From: Paenibacillus alginolyticus DSM 5050 = NBRC 15375
GTDB lineage: Bacteria > Bacillota > Bacilli > Paenibacillales > NBRC-103111
Direction of reading: 5' to 3'
NCBI RefSeq assembly: GCF_000422905.1
Contig: NZ_AUGY01000028.1
Coordinates: 20,756 to 84,755 of the forward strand
Length of the DNA: 64,000 nucleotides
Of the stretch, positions 1 through 7,922 are shown piece by piece. Numbering within the stretch: the first letter of the stretch is position 1; every line of letters begins with the position of its first letter. Both the position numbers and the translations under genes were made by a program. Under the pieces are notes generated by a model that was not told the DNA's origin, did no database searches, and saw nothing but the letters and a program-made list of their open reading frames with translations.

Positions 1-300
1 AATCAACTCGTGGCTGATGATATTACCAAGGGTTATCGTATTGCAGGGACGGGAACGATCGAGAGCGACGGCACCGTAGGTCCAATTGGCGGTATTCAGC
101 ATAAGATCATTGCCGCGGACAAGGAAAAGGCTGATTATTTCTTTGCACCCAAAGATATGATTTATAAAGATGGTACCAAAGTCGAGAATTACACAGCAGC
201 TGTTGAGAGAGCCAAACAAATTAAGACCAAAATGAAAATAATTGAAATTGGCACAATGGATGATGCGCTCAAATTTCTAGCAGCGTTGCCTCCGAAATAA
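1..300 (+). CDS. PDZ/Lon-like serine protease (SepM/YlbL type), C-terminal part
   Basis: The reading frame is open from base 1, so the gene begins before the window and only its last 99 residues are seen. They match the end of the S16 (Lon-type) peptidase domain of SepM/YlbL family proteins: a GTGTI strand, then VGPIGGIQHK, whose Lys (bases 103-105) corresponds to the catalytic Lys of the Ser-Lys dyad. The catalytic Ser and the PDZ and membrane segments would lie upstream. Family members are membrane-anchored extracytoplasmic proteases. The position before a DUF177 gene and rpmF matches ylbL-ylbN-rpmF of Bacillus, which supports the call. Confidence is high for the family, lower for the exact substrate. 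Confidence 0.85.
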   Translation, partial: NQLVADDITKGYRIAGTGTIESDGTVGPIGGIQHKIIAADKEKADYFFAPKDMIYKDGTKVENYTAAVERAKQIKTKMKIIEIGTMDDALKFLAALPPK

Positions 301-388
301 GCTAGATCTAGTAAAAGTAAGATAATTTAAATTGACAAAAGGAATGCAAACTGGATATAATAATCTTTGTTTGTTTGGGGTGAAAAAC

Positions 389-895
389 ATGCAAATTCGT
401 TTTAGAGAGCTATCTCTTAAAGGGAAGGCTCATATGACTGAAGAATTGAACTTGACTGATCCTTTTGAAGGACGTCAAGATATCATTGGTCATGGTCCCG
501 TACACGTCGATCTTCAAGCCGTGTATGAAGATGGAGAAGCAAAAGTTAACGGTACGTTAACGCTAGACTTGGAGTTAATTTGTTCTCGATGCTTATCGCA
601 CACTAACCAAACAATCGAACTTCCTTTTGAGGAAGTCTTCATGCAAAAACCAGAAGAAGAAGATCCAGATCTAGACGAGGATATTCACTTGGTCGTTGGA
701 GATAAAGTCGATTTGGAGCCTTACGTTGTAGAAAATGTAGTGGTCGGTTTACCGTACATACCACTTTGTGACGAAGCGTGCAAAGGTCTCTGTCCCGTGT
801 GCGGAGAGAATCGCAATCAGCGTGATTGCGGCTGTAAGCAGGAGAAGATAGATCCTAGGCTTGCAGGTCTCGCGGACTTTTTTAACAAAGAATAA
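389..895 (+). CDS. DUF177 / YceD family protein (YlbN-like)
   Basis: 168-residue protein of the DUF177 (YceD/YlbN) family, usually encoded next to rpmF as here; the cellular role is poorly defined, with links to ribosomal RNA or ribosome maturation in the wider family. Visible Cys motifs are ICSRC near residue 65 and a C-terminal cluster CDEACKGLCPVCG plus CGC, probably metal-binding. I start it at the ATG at 389 because GGGGTG lies just upstream at 377-382; an upstream in-frame start at 332 has no comparable ribosome site. The stop is 38 bases before rpmF, suggesting co-transcription. Confidence 0.88.
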   Translation: MQIRFRELSLKGKAHMTEELNLTDPFEGRQDIIGHGPVHVDLQAVYEDGEAKVNGTLTLDLELICSRCLSHTNQTIELPFEEVFMQKPEEEDPDLDEDIHLVVGDKVDLEPYVVENVVVGLPYIPLCDEACKGLCPVCGENRNQRDCGCKQEKIDPRLAGLADFFNKE

Positions 896-933
896 GGCAT
901 TGCCCGAAATTCGTATAAGGAGGTGTTTTGAAT

Positions 934-1107
934 ATGGCAGTACCTCAAAGAAGAACGTCCAAAACTCGTCGCGACAAGCGCCGTACTCACTTTAAATTGG
1001 AAGTTCCAGGCATGGTGAAATGTGAACAATGTGGAGAACTGAAGCTAGCACACCGTGTGTGCAAGTCTTGCGGAACTTACAAAGGTAGAGAGATCGTAAA
1101 AGCATAA
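934..1107 (+). CDS. rpmF: 50S ribosomal protein L32
   Basis: 57-residue basic protein starting [17 protein letters not shown], the typical L32 N-terminus, a component of the large ribosomal subunit. Two CxxC pairs (C30/C33 in KCEQC and C43/C46 in VCKSC) form the zinc-ribbon version of L32, which is the zinc-replete form in bacteria that carry both types. A strong ribosome site (AAGGAGG, 917-923) precedes the ATG. It follows the DUF177 gene in the same operon and is followed by a terminator-like hairpin. Confidence 0.97.
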   Translation: MAVPQRRTSKTRRDKRRTHFKLEVPGMVKCEQCGELKLAHRVCKSCGTYKGREIVKA

Positions 1108-1116
1108 GATTCGACA

Positions 1117-1152
1117 TAGTACTTCATCCTAGTGTGAGGTGCTATTTTTTTT
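1117..1152 (+). terminator. Rho-independent terminator after rpmF
   Basis: An 11-bp stem with several G-U pairs (1117-1127 against 1134-1144) is followed by a run of eight T from 1145. It separates the ylbN-rpmF unit from the FapR-controlled lipid operon. Confidence 0.75.
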
Positions 1153-1183
1153 GCTTTCTTTTTGGCTATAAATTTAATATACT
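1151..1183 (+). promoter_or_regulatory. candidate promoter of fapR-plsX-fabH
   Basis: TTGCTT at 1151-1156 could act as -35 and TAATAT at 1175-1180 (18-base spacer) or TATACT at 1178-1183 as -10. The assignment is approximate, but the FapR operator begins six bases after TATACT, the usual arrangement where a repressor covers the start of transcription. Confidence 0.5.
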
Positions 1184-1188
1184 ACAGT

Positions 1189-1205
1189 TTAGTATCTGGT
1201 AATAA
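1189..1205 (+). promoter_or_regulatory. FapR operator
   Basis: TTAGTATCTGGTAATAA matches the known FapR 17-bp palindrome TTAGTACCTRGTACTAA at 15 of 17 positions. It lies between a candidate -10 element and the fapR start. FapR binds such sites and is released by malonyl-CoA, so this predicts autoregulation and feed-forward control of plsX and fabH. Confidence 0.88.
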
Positions 1206-1226
1206 GATGAGATCTCACGAGATAAG

Positions 1227-1841
1227 GTGGTGCTCGCCATCGAACGCCTTCCTAAACGACAAAGGCAGCAGCAATTGCTTCAAGCCATTGAAGCTAATCC
1301 TTTTATGACAGACGAGGAACTGATGCGAACGTTTCAGGTCAGTATCCAAACCGTCCGCTTGGATCGGTTGGAACTCGGCATTCCTGAGCTGCGGGAACGA
1401 ATGAAGCATATGGCCGTCAAAACGTATGATCATGTACGCTCACTGCCAATTGATGAAATTATTGGTGAAGTGATTGATTTACAGCTGGATCAAAGCGGTA
1501 TCTCGATTTTTGAAATTAAAGAAGAACATGTTTTCTCAAGAACCAAAATTGCAAGAGGACATCATATTTTCTCGCAAGCGAACTCCCTGGCGGTTGCCGT
1601 CATCGACGATCCCATAGCTTTAACAGCTTCTGCAGATATCCGTTTTATTCGCTCTGTAAAGCTTGGAGAGAAATGTATCGCCAAAGCCTATGTGCGTTCC
1701 GTTTCCAAAGGGAAAGCAAGAGTCGAGGTGTTTTCATATGTTGGCGATGAAACGGTTTTTCGAGGCAACTTTGTGATCTTTCATTCGAAGAAAGAGCAAC
1801 ATCTAGATAGGGAGGACAAGCTGCATGCGAATCGCGATTGA
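1227..1841 (+). CDS. fapR: Transcription factor FapR, repressor of lipid synthesis genes
   Basis: 204 residues; global repressor of fatty-acid and phospholipid synthesis that responds to malonyl-CoA. The N-terminal HTH is visible ([30 protein letters not shown], shown here only in part: [14 protein letters not shown], residues about 36-50). The hot-dog-fold effector domain follows, with conserved [17 protein letters not shown] and ADIRF. No ATG fits; the GTG at 1227 or 1230 is the best start, with the purine-rich AGATAAGG just before, so the first few residues are uncertain. The C-terminus extends beyond the Bacillus protein by a short charged tail and overlaps plsX by 17 bases. The operator at 1189-1205 indicates autoregulation. 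Confidence 0.95.
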   Translation: MVLAIERLPKRQRQQQLLQAIEANPFMTDEELMRTFQVSIQTVRLDRLELGIPELRERMKHMAVKTYDHVRSLPIDEIIGEVIDLQLDQSGISIFEIKEEHVFSRTKIARGHHIFSQANSLAVAVIDDPIALTASADIRFIRSVKLGEKCIAKAYVRSVSKGKARVEVFSYVGDETVFRGNFVIFHSKKEQHLDREDKLHANRD

Positions 1842-2829
1842 TGCAATGGGTGGCGACAATGCCCCTAAAATCGTAGTGGAAGGTGCACTCGCAGCGGCCA
1901 GAGAATGGAAAGATGTACATATCATTCTGGTCGGCAATAGCGCCGCGATTGAAGCGCACCTCACAGAAAGACCAGCAAACTTAACGATCCGTCACACGGA
2001 AGAAGTCATTGAAGCAGAGGATGAGCCTGTTAAGGCCGTTCGCCGCAAAAAAGACGCTTCTATGGTGGTAGCAGGTAGGTTGGTACGTGAGAAGGAAGCA
2101 GAAGCCATGATTTCCGCAGGAAATACAGGTGCTTTGATGACGACTGGACTGCTAGTCGTAGGAAGAATTCCAGGGATTGAACGTCCTGCACTGGCGCCTA
2201 TGATTCCAACTATGGATGGAAATGGTGTTCTTGCGCTCGATCTGGGAGCTAATATGGATGCAACAGCCGAACAGCTGATTCAATACGCCATTATGGGCAG
2301 TATTTACCGCTCCAAAGTACATGGTCTTGCCAAGCCTCGAGTAGGCCTGCTGAATGTGGGTACAGAAGCGACCAAAGGGAATGAATTAACGAAAGCGGCA
2401 TATCCTTTAATGGAACAAGCTCCTATTCATTTTGTTGGGAATGTCGAATCCTCACAAGTGCTTCGTGCCAAATGCGATGTCATCGTATGCGATGGATTCG
2501 CAGGAAATATCATGCTGAAATCATTGGAAGGCGCTGCGTCTACCATTTTTTCAGCACTGAAACAAGAGTTCACCAAAACCATTTTTACTAAACTTGCAGC
2601 GGCAGTCTTGAAACCAGGACTTACACAATTCCGCAAAAAGTTGGATTATAACGAACATGGGGCGGCTCCTTTTTTGGGTATTGATGGATTAGTCCTGAAA
2701 AGCCATGGCTCCTCCGATGCGAATGCCATTAAGAACGCAGTTCGTCAAGCGAGAATTGCCTTACAAAATGATTTGGTTGGCACGATATCTGCCGAAATTA
2801 GCCACGGGAAGAGAGATATAACAACATGA
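1825..2829 (+). CDS. plsX: Phosphate acyltransferase PlsX
   Basis: 334 residues. Converts acyl-ACP and phosphate to acyl-phosphate, the donor for PlsY in the first step of phosphatidic acid synthesis; a peripheral membrane enzyme. The start [14 protein letters not shown] is the family signature, and [13 protein letters not shown] and [12 protein letters not shown] are also typical. A GGGAGG site (1810-1815) precedes the ATG inside the end of fapR. The stop overlaps fabH by four bases (ATGA), so translation is probably coupled. The order fapR-plsX is the same as in Bacillus, except that fabH rather than fabD follows. Confidence 0.97.
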   Translation: MRIAIDAMGGDNAPKIVVEGALAAAREWKDVHIILVGNSAAIEAHLTERPANLTIRHTEEVIEAEDEPVKAVRRKKDASMVVAGRLVREKEAEAMISAGNTGALMTTGLLVVGRIPGIERPALAPMIPTMDGNGVLALDLGANMDATAEQLIQYAIMGSIYRSKVHGLAKPRVGLLNVGTEATKGNELTKAAYPLMEQAPIHFVGNVESSQVLRAKCDVIVCDGFAGNIMLKSLEGAASTIFSALKQEFTKTIFTKLAAAVLKPGLTQFRKKLDYNEHGAAPFLGIDGLVLKSHGSSDANAIKNAVRQARIALQNDLVGTISAEISHGKRDITT

Positions 2830-3812
2830 ATTTAATACCGGTTGGGGTACTCGGAACGGGTAAATATGTACCAGAACGAATTTTAACAAATCAAGAATTG
2901 GAAACCATGGTAGAAACGAATGATGAGTGGATCGTGACCAGAACGGGTATACGTGAGAGACGGATAGCCGCAGAAGGACAAGCCACGTCTGATCTTTGTT
3001 ATGAAGCCGCACTGATTGCTCTGAATAATGCAGGGATTACGGCAGATCAACTTGATTTAATTATAGTAGCGACAATTACACCTGATATGGCATTCCCTTC
3101 CACGGCATGTATTCTCCAGGAGAAGCTGGGAGCCAAAAAAGCAGCAGCTTTTGACTTGTCTGCAGCTTGTTCGGGTTTTGTATATGGACTAGCTAATGCT
3201 TCAAATTTCATTGCCACTGGTACATATAAACATGCACTTATCATTGGCGCGGATTGTTTATCCAAAATTACTGACTATACAGACCGTAACACATGCATTC
3301 TTTTTGGCGATGGTGCTGGAGCCGTTGTTATTGGAGAAGTGCCTGAACATAGAGGTTTTAAATCTTTTGAGTTAGGCGCTGACGGTACTGGAGGTCCCCT
3401 CCTAAAAATTGAAGGTGGCGGGTCACGCAATCCTTCCTCCCAAGCTTCTATTGACCAACGTTTGCACTACATCTACATGGCCGGAGCCGAAGTCTTCAAG
3501 TTTGCCGTCCGGATCATGGGCAATGCCGCTGATGAAGCGCTTCGCAAAGCAGGCTGGGAAAAAACAGACATCGATCTGCTCGTACCGCACCAAGCAAACA
3601 TGAGAATCATTCAAGCTTCTCTAAATCGTCTAGAACTGACTGACGAGAAATGCATGATCAACCTAGACAAATACGGCAACATGTCCGCGGCCTCTATCCC
3701 TGTAGCTCTCGCAGAAGCGGTTGAGCAGGGAAGATTGAACGAAGGCGACCGCCTCGTGCTAGTTGGCTTTGGCGGCGGCTTAACTTGGGGCGCATCTGCT
3801 TTGGTTTGGTAG
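2826..3812 (+). CDS. fabH: 3-oxoacyl-ACP synthase III (KAS III)
   Basis: 328 residues. Condenses an acyl-CoA primer with malonyl-ACP to start fatty-acid chains; in this group it usually takes branched primers. The Cys-His-Asn triad is visible: C115 in SAACSGF, His in VPHQAN near residue 253 and Asn in GNMSAAS near 283. The C-terminal LVGFGGGLTWG is typical. It overlaps plsX by ATGA. It is followed by 538 bases of repeat-rich sequence before fabD, so fabD may be served by readthrough or by its own promoter. Confidence 0.96.
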   Translation: MNLIPVGVLGTGKYVPERILTNQELETMVETNDEWIVTRTGIRERRIAAEGQATSDLCYEAALIALNNAGITADQLDLIIVATITPDMAFPSTACILQEKLGAKKAAAFDLSAACSGFVYGLANASNFIATGTYKHALIIGADCLSKITDYTDRNTCILFGDGAGAVVIGEVPEHRGFKSFELGADGTGGPLLKIEGGGSRNPSSQASIDQRLHYIYMAGAEVFKFAVRIMGNAADEALRKAGWEKTDIDLLVPHQANMRIIQASLNRLELTDEKCMINLDKYGNMSAASIPVALAEAVEQGRLNEGDRLVLVGFGGGLTWGASALVW

Positions 3813-3831
3813 GAGTTAGTTTTACTATCTT

Positions 3832-4130
3832 CACTATCCCTAAGGCTCAGGTGCTTAGAAAAAGCCAATTCTTTTCATCAATTTGGCTGAACCAGAGGGT
3901 TGTGTTGGATAAATGCACGATTGATTGACAAATCTTGCAGCTGATAAAAGTTTTTCGGGTGATGCTTTTGGCACTATCCCTAAGACTCAGGTGTTTAGAA
4001 ATAGGCCATTTTTATTCTATTTACTGAACCCGAGGGTTACGCGGGATGAATGCACAATTGATTGAAAAATGTTTCAGCTGATAAAATGTTTTCAGGGTGA
4101 GCTAGCGGCACTATCCCCGAGACTCAGAAG
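3832..4130 (+). repeat. tandem 137-140 bp intergenic units, two full and one partial
   Basis: The 538-base fabH-fabD gap contains no convincing gene. Its main content is a tandem repeat: units begin CACTATCCCTAAG at 3832 and 3972, and a third, cut short, begins CACTATCCCCGAG at 4109. The first two units stay recognisably similar throughout, sharing CTCAGGTG, GAGGGTT, ATGCAC and ATTGATTGA followed by CAGCTGATAAAA. The reverse complement of the unit start, GGGGATAGTG, occurs at 4235-4244, so the region is bounded by inverted copies. Function is unknown. Confidence 0.85.
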
Positions 4131-4152
4131 ACAAATTAAGTAGGCGCAGAAG

Positions 4153-4224
4153 AACACAAGAATTGAAAAACTGAAGAACTGAAGAACTGAAGAACTTAAG
4201 AACTTAAGAACTGAAGAACTAAGG
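4153..4224 (+). repeat. 8-bp microsatellite, about nine degenerate copies
   Basis: Consecutive 8-base units of the form AACTGAAG or AACTTAAG run from 4153 to 4224; the five central copies (4169-4208) are perfect or differ at one or two bases. The strand is A/G rich. It sits between the third 140-bp unit and the inverted GGGGATAGTG copy. Confidence 0.9.
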
Positions 4225-4350
4225 AATGAGCCAAGGGGATAGTGTCAATAAGGGTTATAGAAAAATAATGACTCGTGAAAAAAATGGAATTTTAAGCAAA
4301 AAATATAATTAATTACTGAAAATTATCGCGGAAGGGGATCCTTTTCTCGT

Positions 4351-5301
4351 ATGGGTAAAATAGCATTTGTATTTCCTGGTCAAGGCTCGCAATCCGTGGG
4401 TATGGGGCATGATTTATACACGAATCATCCTGCTGCTAAAGCATATTTTGAGCGTGCTAACGAAGCGCTAGGCTTTTCGTTATCTGATCTGATCTTCCAA
4501 GGTCCAGAGGACCAATTGAAGATCACGTATCACACGCAGCCTGCGCTGCTGACAACAAGCATCGCTTGTCTGGAAGCGTTCAAGGCTGCTGGCATTATGC
4601 CTGACTATGTCGCCGGACATAGTCTCGGTGAATACAGCGCGCTGGTTGCAGCGGGCGTGCTTGCGTTCGAAGACGCGGTACGCACCGTGCGGGCCCGCGG
4701 CGAGTTCATGGAACAGGCCGTCCCTGGCGGCCTGGGGGCAATGGCAGCTGTGCTGGGAGCCGAGCGCGAAGCGCTTGCGGAGCTGTGCGCAGCTATCACA
4801 AGCGGCGGCTCCGTCGTGGAGCTCGCCAATGTGAACTGCCCGGGACAGATCGTCGTCTCGGGCAGTAAAGAGGGCGTTGCAGCGGTTGTTGAACGCTGCA
4901 AAGAAGCTGGAGCGAAGCGTGCCATACCGCTCGAGGTGAGCGGGCCTTTTCACTCTTCACTCATGAAGCCAGCCTCGCAGCGCCTCGCAGAGGTGCTTGC
5001 GTCGATCGAGATGAGTGATGCAGCCGTGCCCGTTGTGGCCAACGTAACGGCTCGTCCTGTCACGCAGCCCAGCGATATTCGCGGGCTGCTCGTAGAGCAA
5101 GTGTACTCTCCTGTTCTGTGGGAGGACACCATTGTTTATCTGATCGGCCAAGGCGTTGATACGTTCATTGAGCTTGGCTCGGGAACCGTTCTCGCCGGTC
5201 TGATTAAAAAGGTAGACAAAACGGTGAAAACCGTGTCGATTGGTAGCCTGGAAGCTTTGGATAAGTATATGCAGGAGGTACACAATCATGTTAACGGGTA
5301 A
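4351..5301 (+). CDS. fabD: Malonyl-CoA:ACP transacylase
   Basis: 316 residues. Moves malonyl from CoA to ACP for chain elongation. [12 protein letters not shown] opens the protein, the catalytic Ser is S91 in [11 protein letters not shown], and the His of VSGPFHSS follows. GAAGGGG at 4331-4337 is the likely ribosome site, with a slightly long gap to the ATG. The middle of the gene (about 4590-5110) is markedly richer in G and C than its ends and its neighbours. It overlaps fabG by 14 bases. Confidence 0.96.
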   Translation: MGKIAFVFPGQGSQSVGMGHDLYTNHPAAKAYFERANEALGFSLSDLIFQGPEDQLKITYHTQPALLTTSIACLEAFKAAGIMPDYVAGHSLGEYSALVAAGVLAFEDAVRTVRARGEFMEQAVPGGLGAMAAVLGAEREALAELCAAITSGGSVVELANVNCPGQIVVSGSKEGVAAVVERCKEAGAKRAIPLEVSGPFHSSLMKPASQRLAEVLASIEMSDAAVPVVANVTARPVTQPSDIRGLLVEQVYSPVLWEDTIVYLIGQGVDTFIELGSGTVLAGLIKKVDKTVKTVSIGSLEALDKYMQEVHNHVNG

Positions 5302-6028
5302 GGTTGCACTGGTAACAGGGGCATCACGAGGTATTGGCCGAGCGATTGCTTTGCATTTGGCTGAACATGGGGCCGATGTTGTTGTGAACTATGCAGGAAG
5401 TGAAGCTGCTGCTGGAGAAGTTGTAGCGCAGATTGAAGCGATGGGACGTAAAGCTATTAAGCTGCGTGCCGACGTAAGCAGTTTTCAAGAAGCTGATGAT
5501 TTAGTGAAGCAAACGCTAGAAAGTTTTGGTAAAATTGATATTCTTGTGAATAATGCTGGCATAACAAGAGACAATTTAATCATGCGGATGAAGGAAGAAG
5601 AGTTCGATCAAGTCATCGCTACGAATCTCAAGGGTGTGTTCAACTGTGTAAAAGCCGTTACTCGCCCGATGATGAAACAGCGTTTCGGTCGAATTATTAA
5701 TATATCTTCTGTAGTAGGCGTGCTCGGTAACCCGGGTCAGGCCAACTATGTAGCAGCAAAAGCAGGCGTTATTGGCTTAACTAAAGCGACTGCAAGAGAA
5801 CTATCTTCTCGAGGCATTACGGTGAATGCTGTAGCGCCAGGTTTCATTGAAACCGATATGACGGACAAGTTGTCATCCGAGATGCGAGAGCAAATGTTGA
5901 AGCAAATTCCGCTGGAGCGACTTGGTCAACCAGAGGAAATTGCCAAGGTTGTTCGCTTCCTAGCATCGGACGATGCGTCCTACATGACAGGCCAAACACT
6001 CCATGTGGATGGCGGCATGTACATGTAA
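5288..6028 (+). CDS. fabG: 3-oxoacyl-ACP reductase
   Basis: 246 residues, an SDR-family NADPH-dependent reductase for the first reduction in each fatty-acid elongation cycle. GASRGIG (residues 11-17) binds the cofactor; NNAG at 88-91, Ser near 141, and the Y154-x3-K158 pair (YVAAK) form the active site. The start is the ATG at 5288, preceded by AGGAGG at 5274-5279, inside the end of fabD. Adjacent to fabD and acpP in a standard fab cluster. Confidence 0.97.
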   Translation: MLTGKVALVTGASRGIGRAIALHLAEHGADVVVNYAGSEAAAGEVVAQIEAMGRKAIKLRADVSSFQEADDLVKQTLESFGKIDILVNNAGITRDNLIMRMKEEEFDQVIATNLKGVFNCVKAVTRPMMKQRFGRIINISSVVGVLGNPGQANYVAAKAGVIGLTKATARELSSRGITVNAVAPGFIETDMTDKLSSEMREQMLKQIPLERLGQPEEIAKVVRFLASDDASYMTGQTLHVDGGMYM

Positions 6029-6041
6029 GTTTTACCAGAAA

Positions 6042-6084
6042 GAGAATCTCAAAATTGACTACTGGCAATCTGTCAGAGATTCTC
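6042..6084 (+). repeat. 9-bp inverted repeat between fabG and acpP
   Basis: GAGAATCTC (6042-6050) and GAGATTCTC (6076-6084) are exact reverse complements separated by 25 bases. The right arm ends just before a TATAAT at 6086. It could be an operator, or an RNA stem at the fabG-acpP junction. It is not a FapR site. Confidence 0.7.
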
Positions 6085-6091
6085 GTATAAT
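6062..6091 (+). promoter_or_regulatory. candidate acpP promoter
   Basis: A perfect TATAAT at 6086-6091 has CTGGCA at 6062-6067 with an 18-base spacer. A better -35 (TTGACT, 6055-6060) is 25 bases away, too far for a normal sigma-A promoter. An extra promoter for the abundant ACP would be reasonable. Confidence 0.45.
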
Positions 6092-6112
6092 ACCAAAGAG
6101 GAGGTGAACCGG

Positions 6113-6346
6113 ATGTCCGACGTATTGGATCGTGTTAAACGAATTGTTGTCGATCGTCTAGGGGTTGATGAAGCTGAAGTCACCCTCGAAGCATCTTTCA
6201 AAGAAGATCTTGGTGCTGATTCTCTCGATGTAGTTGAATTAGTAATGGAATTAGAAGATGAGTTCGATTTAGAAATTTCAGATGAAGATGCTGAGAAGAT
6301 TACGACTGTAGGAGAAGTTACGAATTACATAAAATCTCATACGTAA
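6113..6346 (+). CDS. acpP: Acyl carrier protein
   Basis: 77-residue acidic protein that carries growing acyl chains on 4'-phosphopantetheine. The attachment serine is S37 in [12 protein letters not shown]. The start is the ATG at 6113, since GAGGAGGTGA (6098-6107) is the ribosome site and would overlap an upstream GTG at 6104. It lies between fabG and fabF, and is followed by a terminator-like hairpin and a repeat-bearing gap. Confidence 0.98.
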   Translation: MSDVLDRVKRIVVDRLGVDEAEVTLEASFKEDLGADSLDVVELVMELEDEFDLEISDEDAEKITTVGEVTNYIKSHT

Positions 6347-6356
6347 TAGTCTACCG

Positions 6357-6392
6357 AGTCCCGTTTCTAATCAAGACGGGACTTTCTCTCCA
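6357..6392 (+). terminator. hairpin terminator after acpP
   Basis: AGTCCCGT (6357-6364) pairs with ACGGGACT (6376-6383), followed by a short T/C-rich tract rather than a pure T run. It probably ends part of the acpP transcripts, keeping ACP mRNA abundant relative to fabF. Confidence 0.65.
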
Positions 6393-6453
6393 TTTTCAAA
6401 CAATGAGAAACCTCACTCGAGGCCATTCAAGGATGAGCAACCGCGTTTAGCGA

Positions 6454-6527
6454 GGAGAGAATTTGGTCTAGACCAAAGATCCCTATAAGCGGAGAGACTT
6501 TGGTCTACGACCAAAGATCCCTATATT
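6454..6527 (+). repeat. two tandem 37-bp units with palindromic cores (acpP-fabF gap)
   Basis: Two direct copies start GGAGAGA at 6454 and 6491. Each holds a palindrome, TTTGGTCTAGACCAAA (6462-6477) and CTTTGGTC-TAC-GACCAAAG (6498-6516), followed by GATCCCTATA. The second differs mainly in the loop, so the arms are conserved while the centre changes, as expected for a structured RNA or a protein site. Confidence 0.85.
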
Positions 6528-6542
6528 AAGTTTTAAGCCAAT

Positions 6543-6582
6543 AAGAAAGCTGTTTTCGGGAACCGAAAACTTGTACTTTCTT
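6543..6582 (+). other. long two-part hairpin upstream of fabF
   Basis: An outer 7-bp stem AAGAAAG/CTTTCTT (6543-6549, 6576-6582) encloses an inner 8-bp stem GTTTTCGG-GAA-CCGAAAAC (6552-6570). It ends 43 bases before the fabF ATG and has no T run, so a leader or processing structure is more likely than a terminator. Confidence 0.7.
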
Positions 6583-6625
6583 ATGTGGAAAAAAATGATG
6601 CTTTACTACATAGAAGGTGGTACAA

Positions 6626-7861
6626 ATGAACAGAGTTGTAATTACAGGTATGGGCGTAGTTACTGCCCTTGGTCAAGATTTAGAAACGTTTTGGGGCAAT
6701 CTGACTTCCGGTAAATCCGGGGTTAGTTTGATTGAGAATTTTGATGTCAGCGAGTATCCGACTCGTATTGCAGCTGAGGTTAAAGATTTTAATATTGAAG
6801 ATTATGTGGATCGTAAGGATGCACGTCGGATGGATCGTTTCGTTCAATTCGCTGTTGCTGGTGCGGTTAACGCGCTAAAAGACGCGAACTTGAATGTAAA
6901 GGAAGATACGGATCCTGAACGTGTGGGCGTATCGGTTGGATCAGGAATTGGTGGATTGAATACATGGGAAGAACAGCATAGAATTCTTTTGGAAAAGGGC
7001 CCGAAACGCGTATCTCCCTTCTTTATTCCGATGATGATTGCGAATATGGCATCTGGTCAAGTTTCAATGATTACTGGGGCAAAAGGGCCGAACTCCACGG
7101 CAGTTACTGCGTGTGCGACAGGTACACACTCCATCGGTGATTCCTTCAAAATGATTCAACGCGGCGATGCTGACGTGATGATCTGCGGTGGAGCTGAAGC
7201 AACGATTACACCGATTGGTGTGGCTGGCTTCTGTGCTTTGCGCGCGATGTCAACTCGCAATGAAGAGCCGCATTTGGCTAGCCGCCCGTTTGATACAGAC
7301 CGCGATGGTTTTGTCATGGGCGAGGGAGCAGGCGTGATGATTTTGGAATCACTCGAACATGCGCAGAAGCGTGGGGCACGCATCTATGCGGAAGTGATCG
7401 GTTATGGGATGAGCGGTGATGCTTATCACATGACAGATCCAGATCCGGATGGGGCAGCACGTTGTATGGTCAAAGCGATTAAAGACGCGGGCATTAGCCC
7501 AGAGTCGATTTCTTACATCAATGCTCATGGAACGTCTACGCCAGTGGGAGATAGATCGGAGACAACGGCGATTAAGAAAGCATTAGGCGAACATGCCTAC
7601 AATGTAGCTGTTAGCTCTACAAAATCAATGACTGGCCATTTACTTGGCGCTGCCGGCGGTGTAGAGGCTGTTATCTGTGGTTTAACCATTTCTAAGAGCT
7701 TGATTGCACCGACCATCAATTTGGTCAACCAAGACTCAGAGTGTGATTTGGATTATGTGCCAAACACAGCCCGCGCGGCGAAGGTTGACATTGCGATGTC
7801 GAACTCATTTGGCTTTGGTGGACATAATGCAACGATTATCTTGAAAAGGTTTGAAGCATAA
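6626..7861 (+). CDS. fabF: 3-oxoacyl-ACP synthase II (KAS II)
   Basis: 411 residues, about the length of Bacillus FabF (413). Condenses acyl-ACP with malonyl-ACP in elongation. The Cys-His-His triad is visible: C163 in [11 protein letters not shown], His in [11 protein letters not shown], and His in [10 protein letters not shown]. The start is the ATG at 6626 with GAAGGTGG (6613-6620) as ribosome site; a GTG at 6617 lies within that site. It precedes rnc by 61 bases, probably in one transcript. Confidence 0.97.
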   Translation: MNRVVITGMGVVTALGQDLETFWGNLTSGKSGVSLIENFDVSEYPTRIAAEVKDFNIEDYVDRKDARRMDRFVQFAVAGAVNALKDANLNVKEDTDPERVGVSVGSGIGGLNTWEEQHRILLEKGPKRVSPFFIPMMIANMASGQVSMITGAKGPNSTAVTACATGTHSIGDSFKMIQRGDADVMICGGAEATITPIGVAGFCALRAMSTRNEEPHLASRPFDTDRDGFVMGEGAGVMILESLEHAQKRGARIYAEVIGYGMSGDAYHMTDPDPDGAARCMVKAIKDAGISPESISYINAHGTSTPVGDRSETTAIKKALGEHAYNVAVSSTKSMTGHLLGAAGGVEAVICGLTISKSLIAPTINLVNQDSECDLDYVPNTARAAKVDIAMSNSFGFGGHNATIILKRFEA

Positions 7862-7922
7862 TTTGCCTTCCTACGAAGAAAGATAACGGAATATCATTCT
7901 CTCTGGGTGGTGAATTAAGGCA

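Noticed and set aside
1645..1959. 104-residue minus-strand frame across the fapR-plsX junction
   Set aside because: Both forward genes are well supported and overlap here; the frame shows no family features.
4153..4224. 8-bp tandem array considered as a CRISPR or replication iteron
   Set aside because: No spacers, units too short and degenerate, and no origin or rep gene nearby.
4480..4953. 157-residue open frame on the minus strand inside fabD
   Set aside because: It mirrors the GC-rich core of fabD, which is intact with all motifs; it has no ribosome site or family resemblance.
6055..6091. TTGACT followed by TATAAT before acpP as a sigma-A promoter
   Set aside because: The spacer is 25 bases, too long; only the -10 with a weaker -35 is kept as a candidate.
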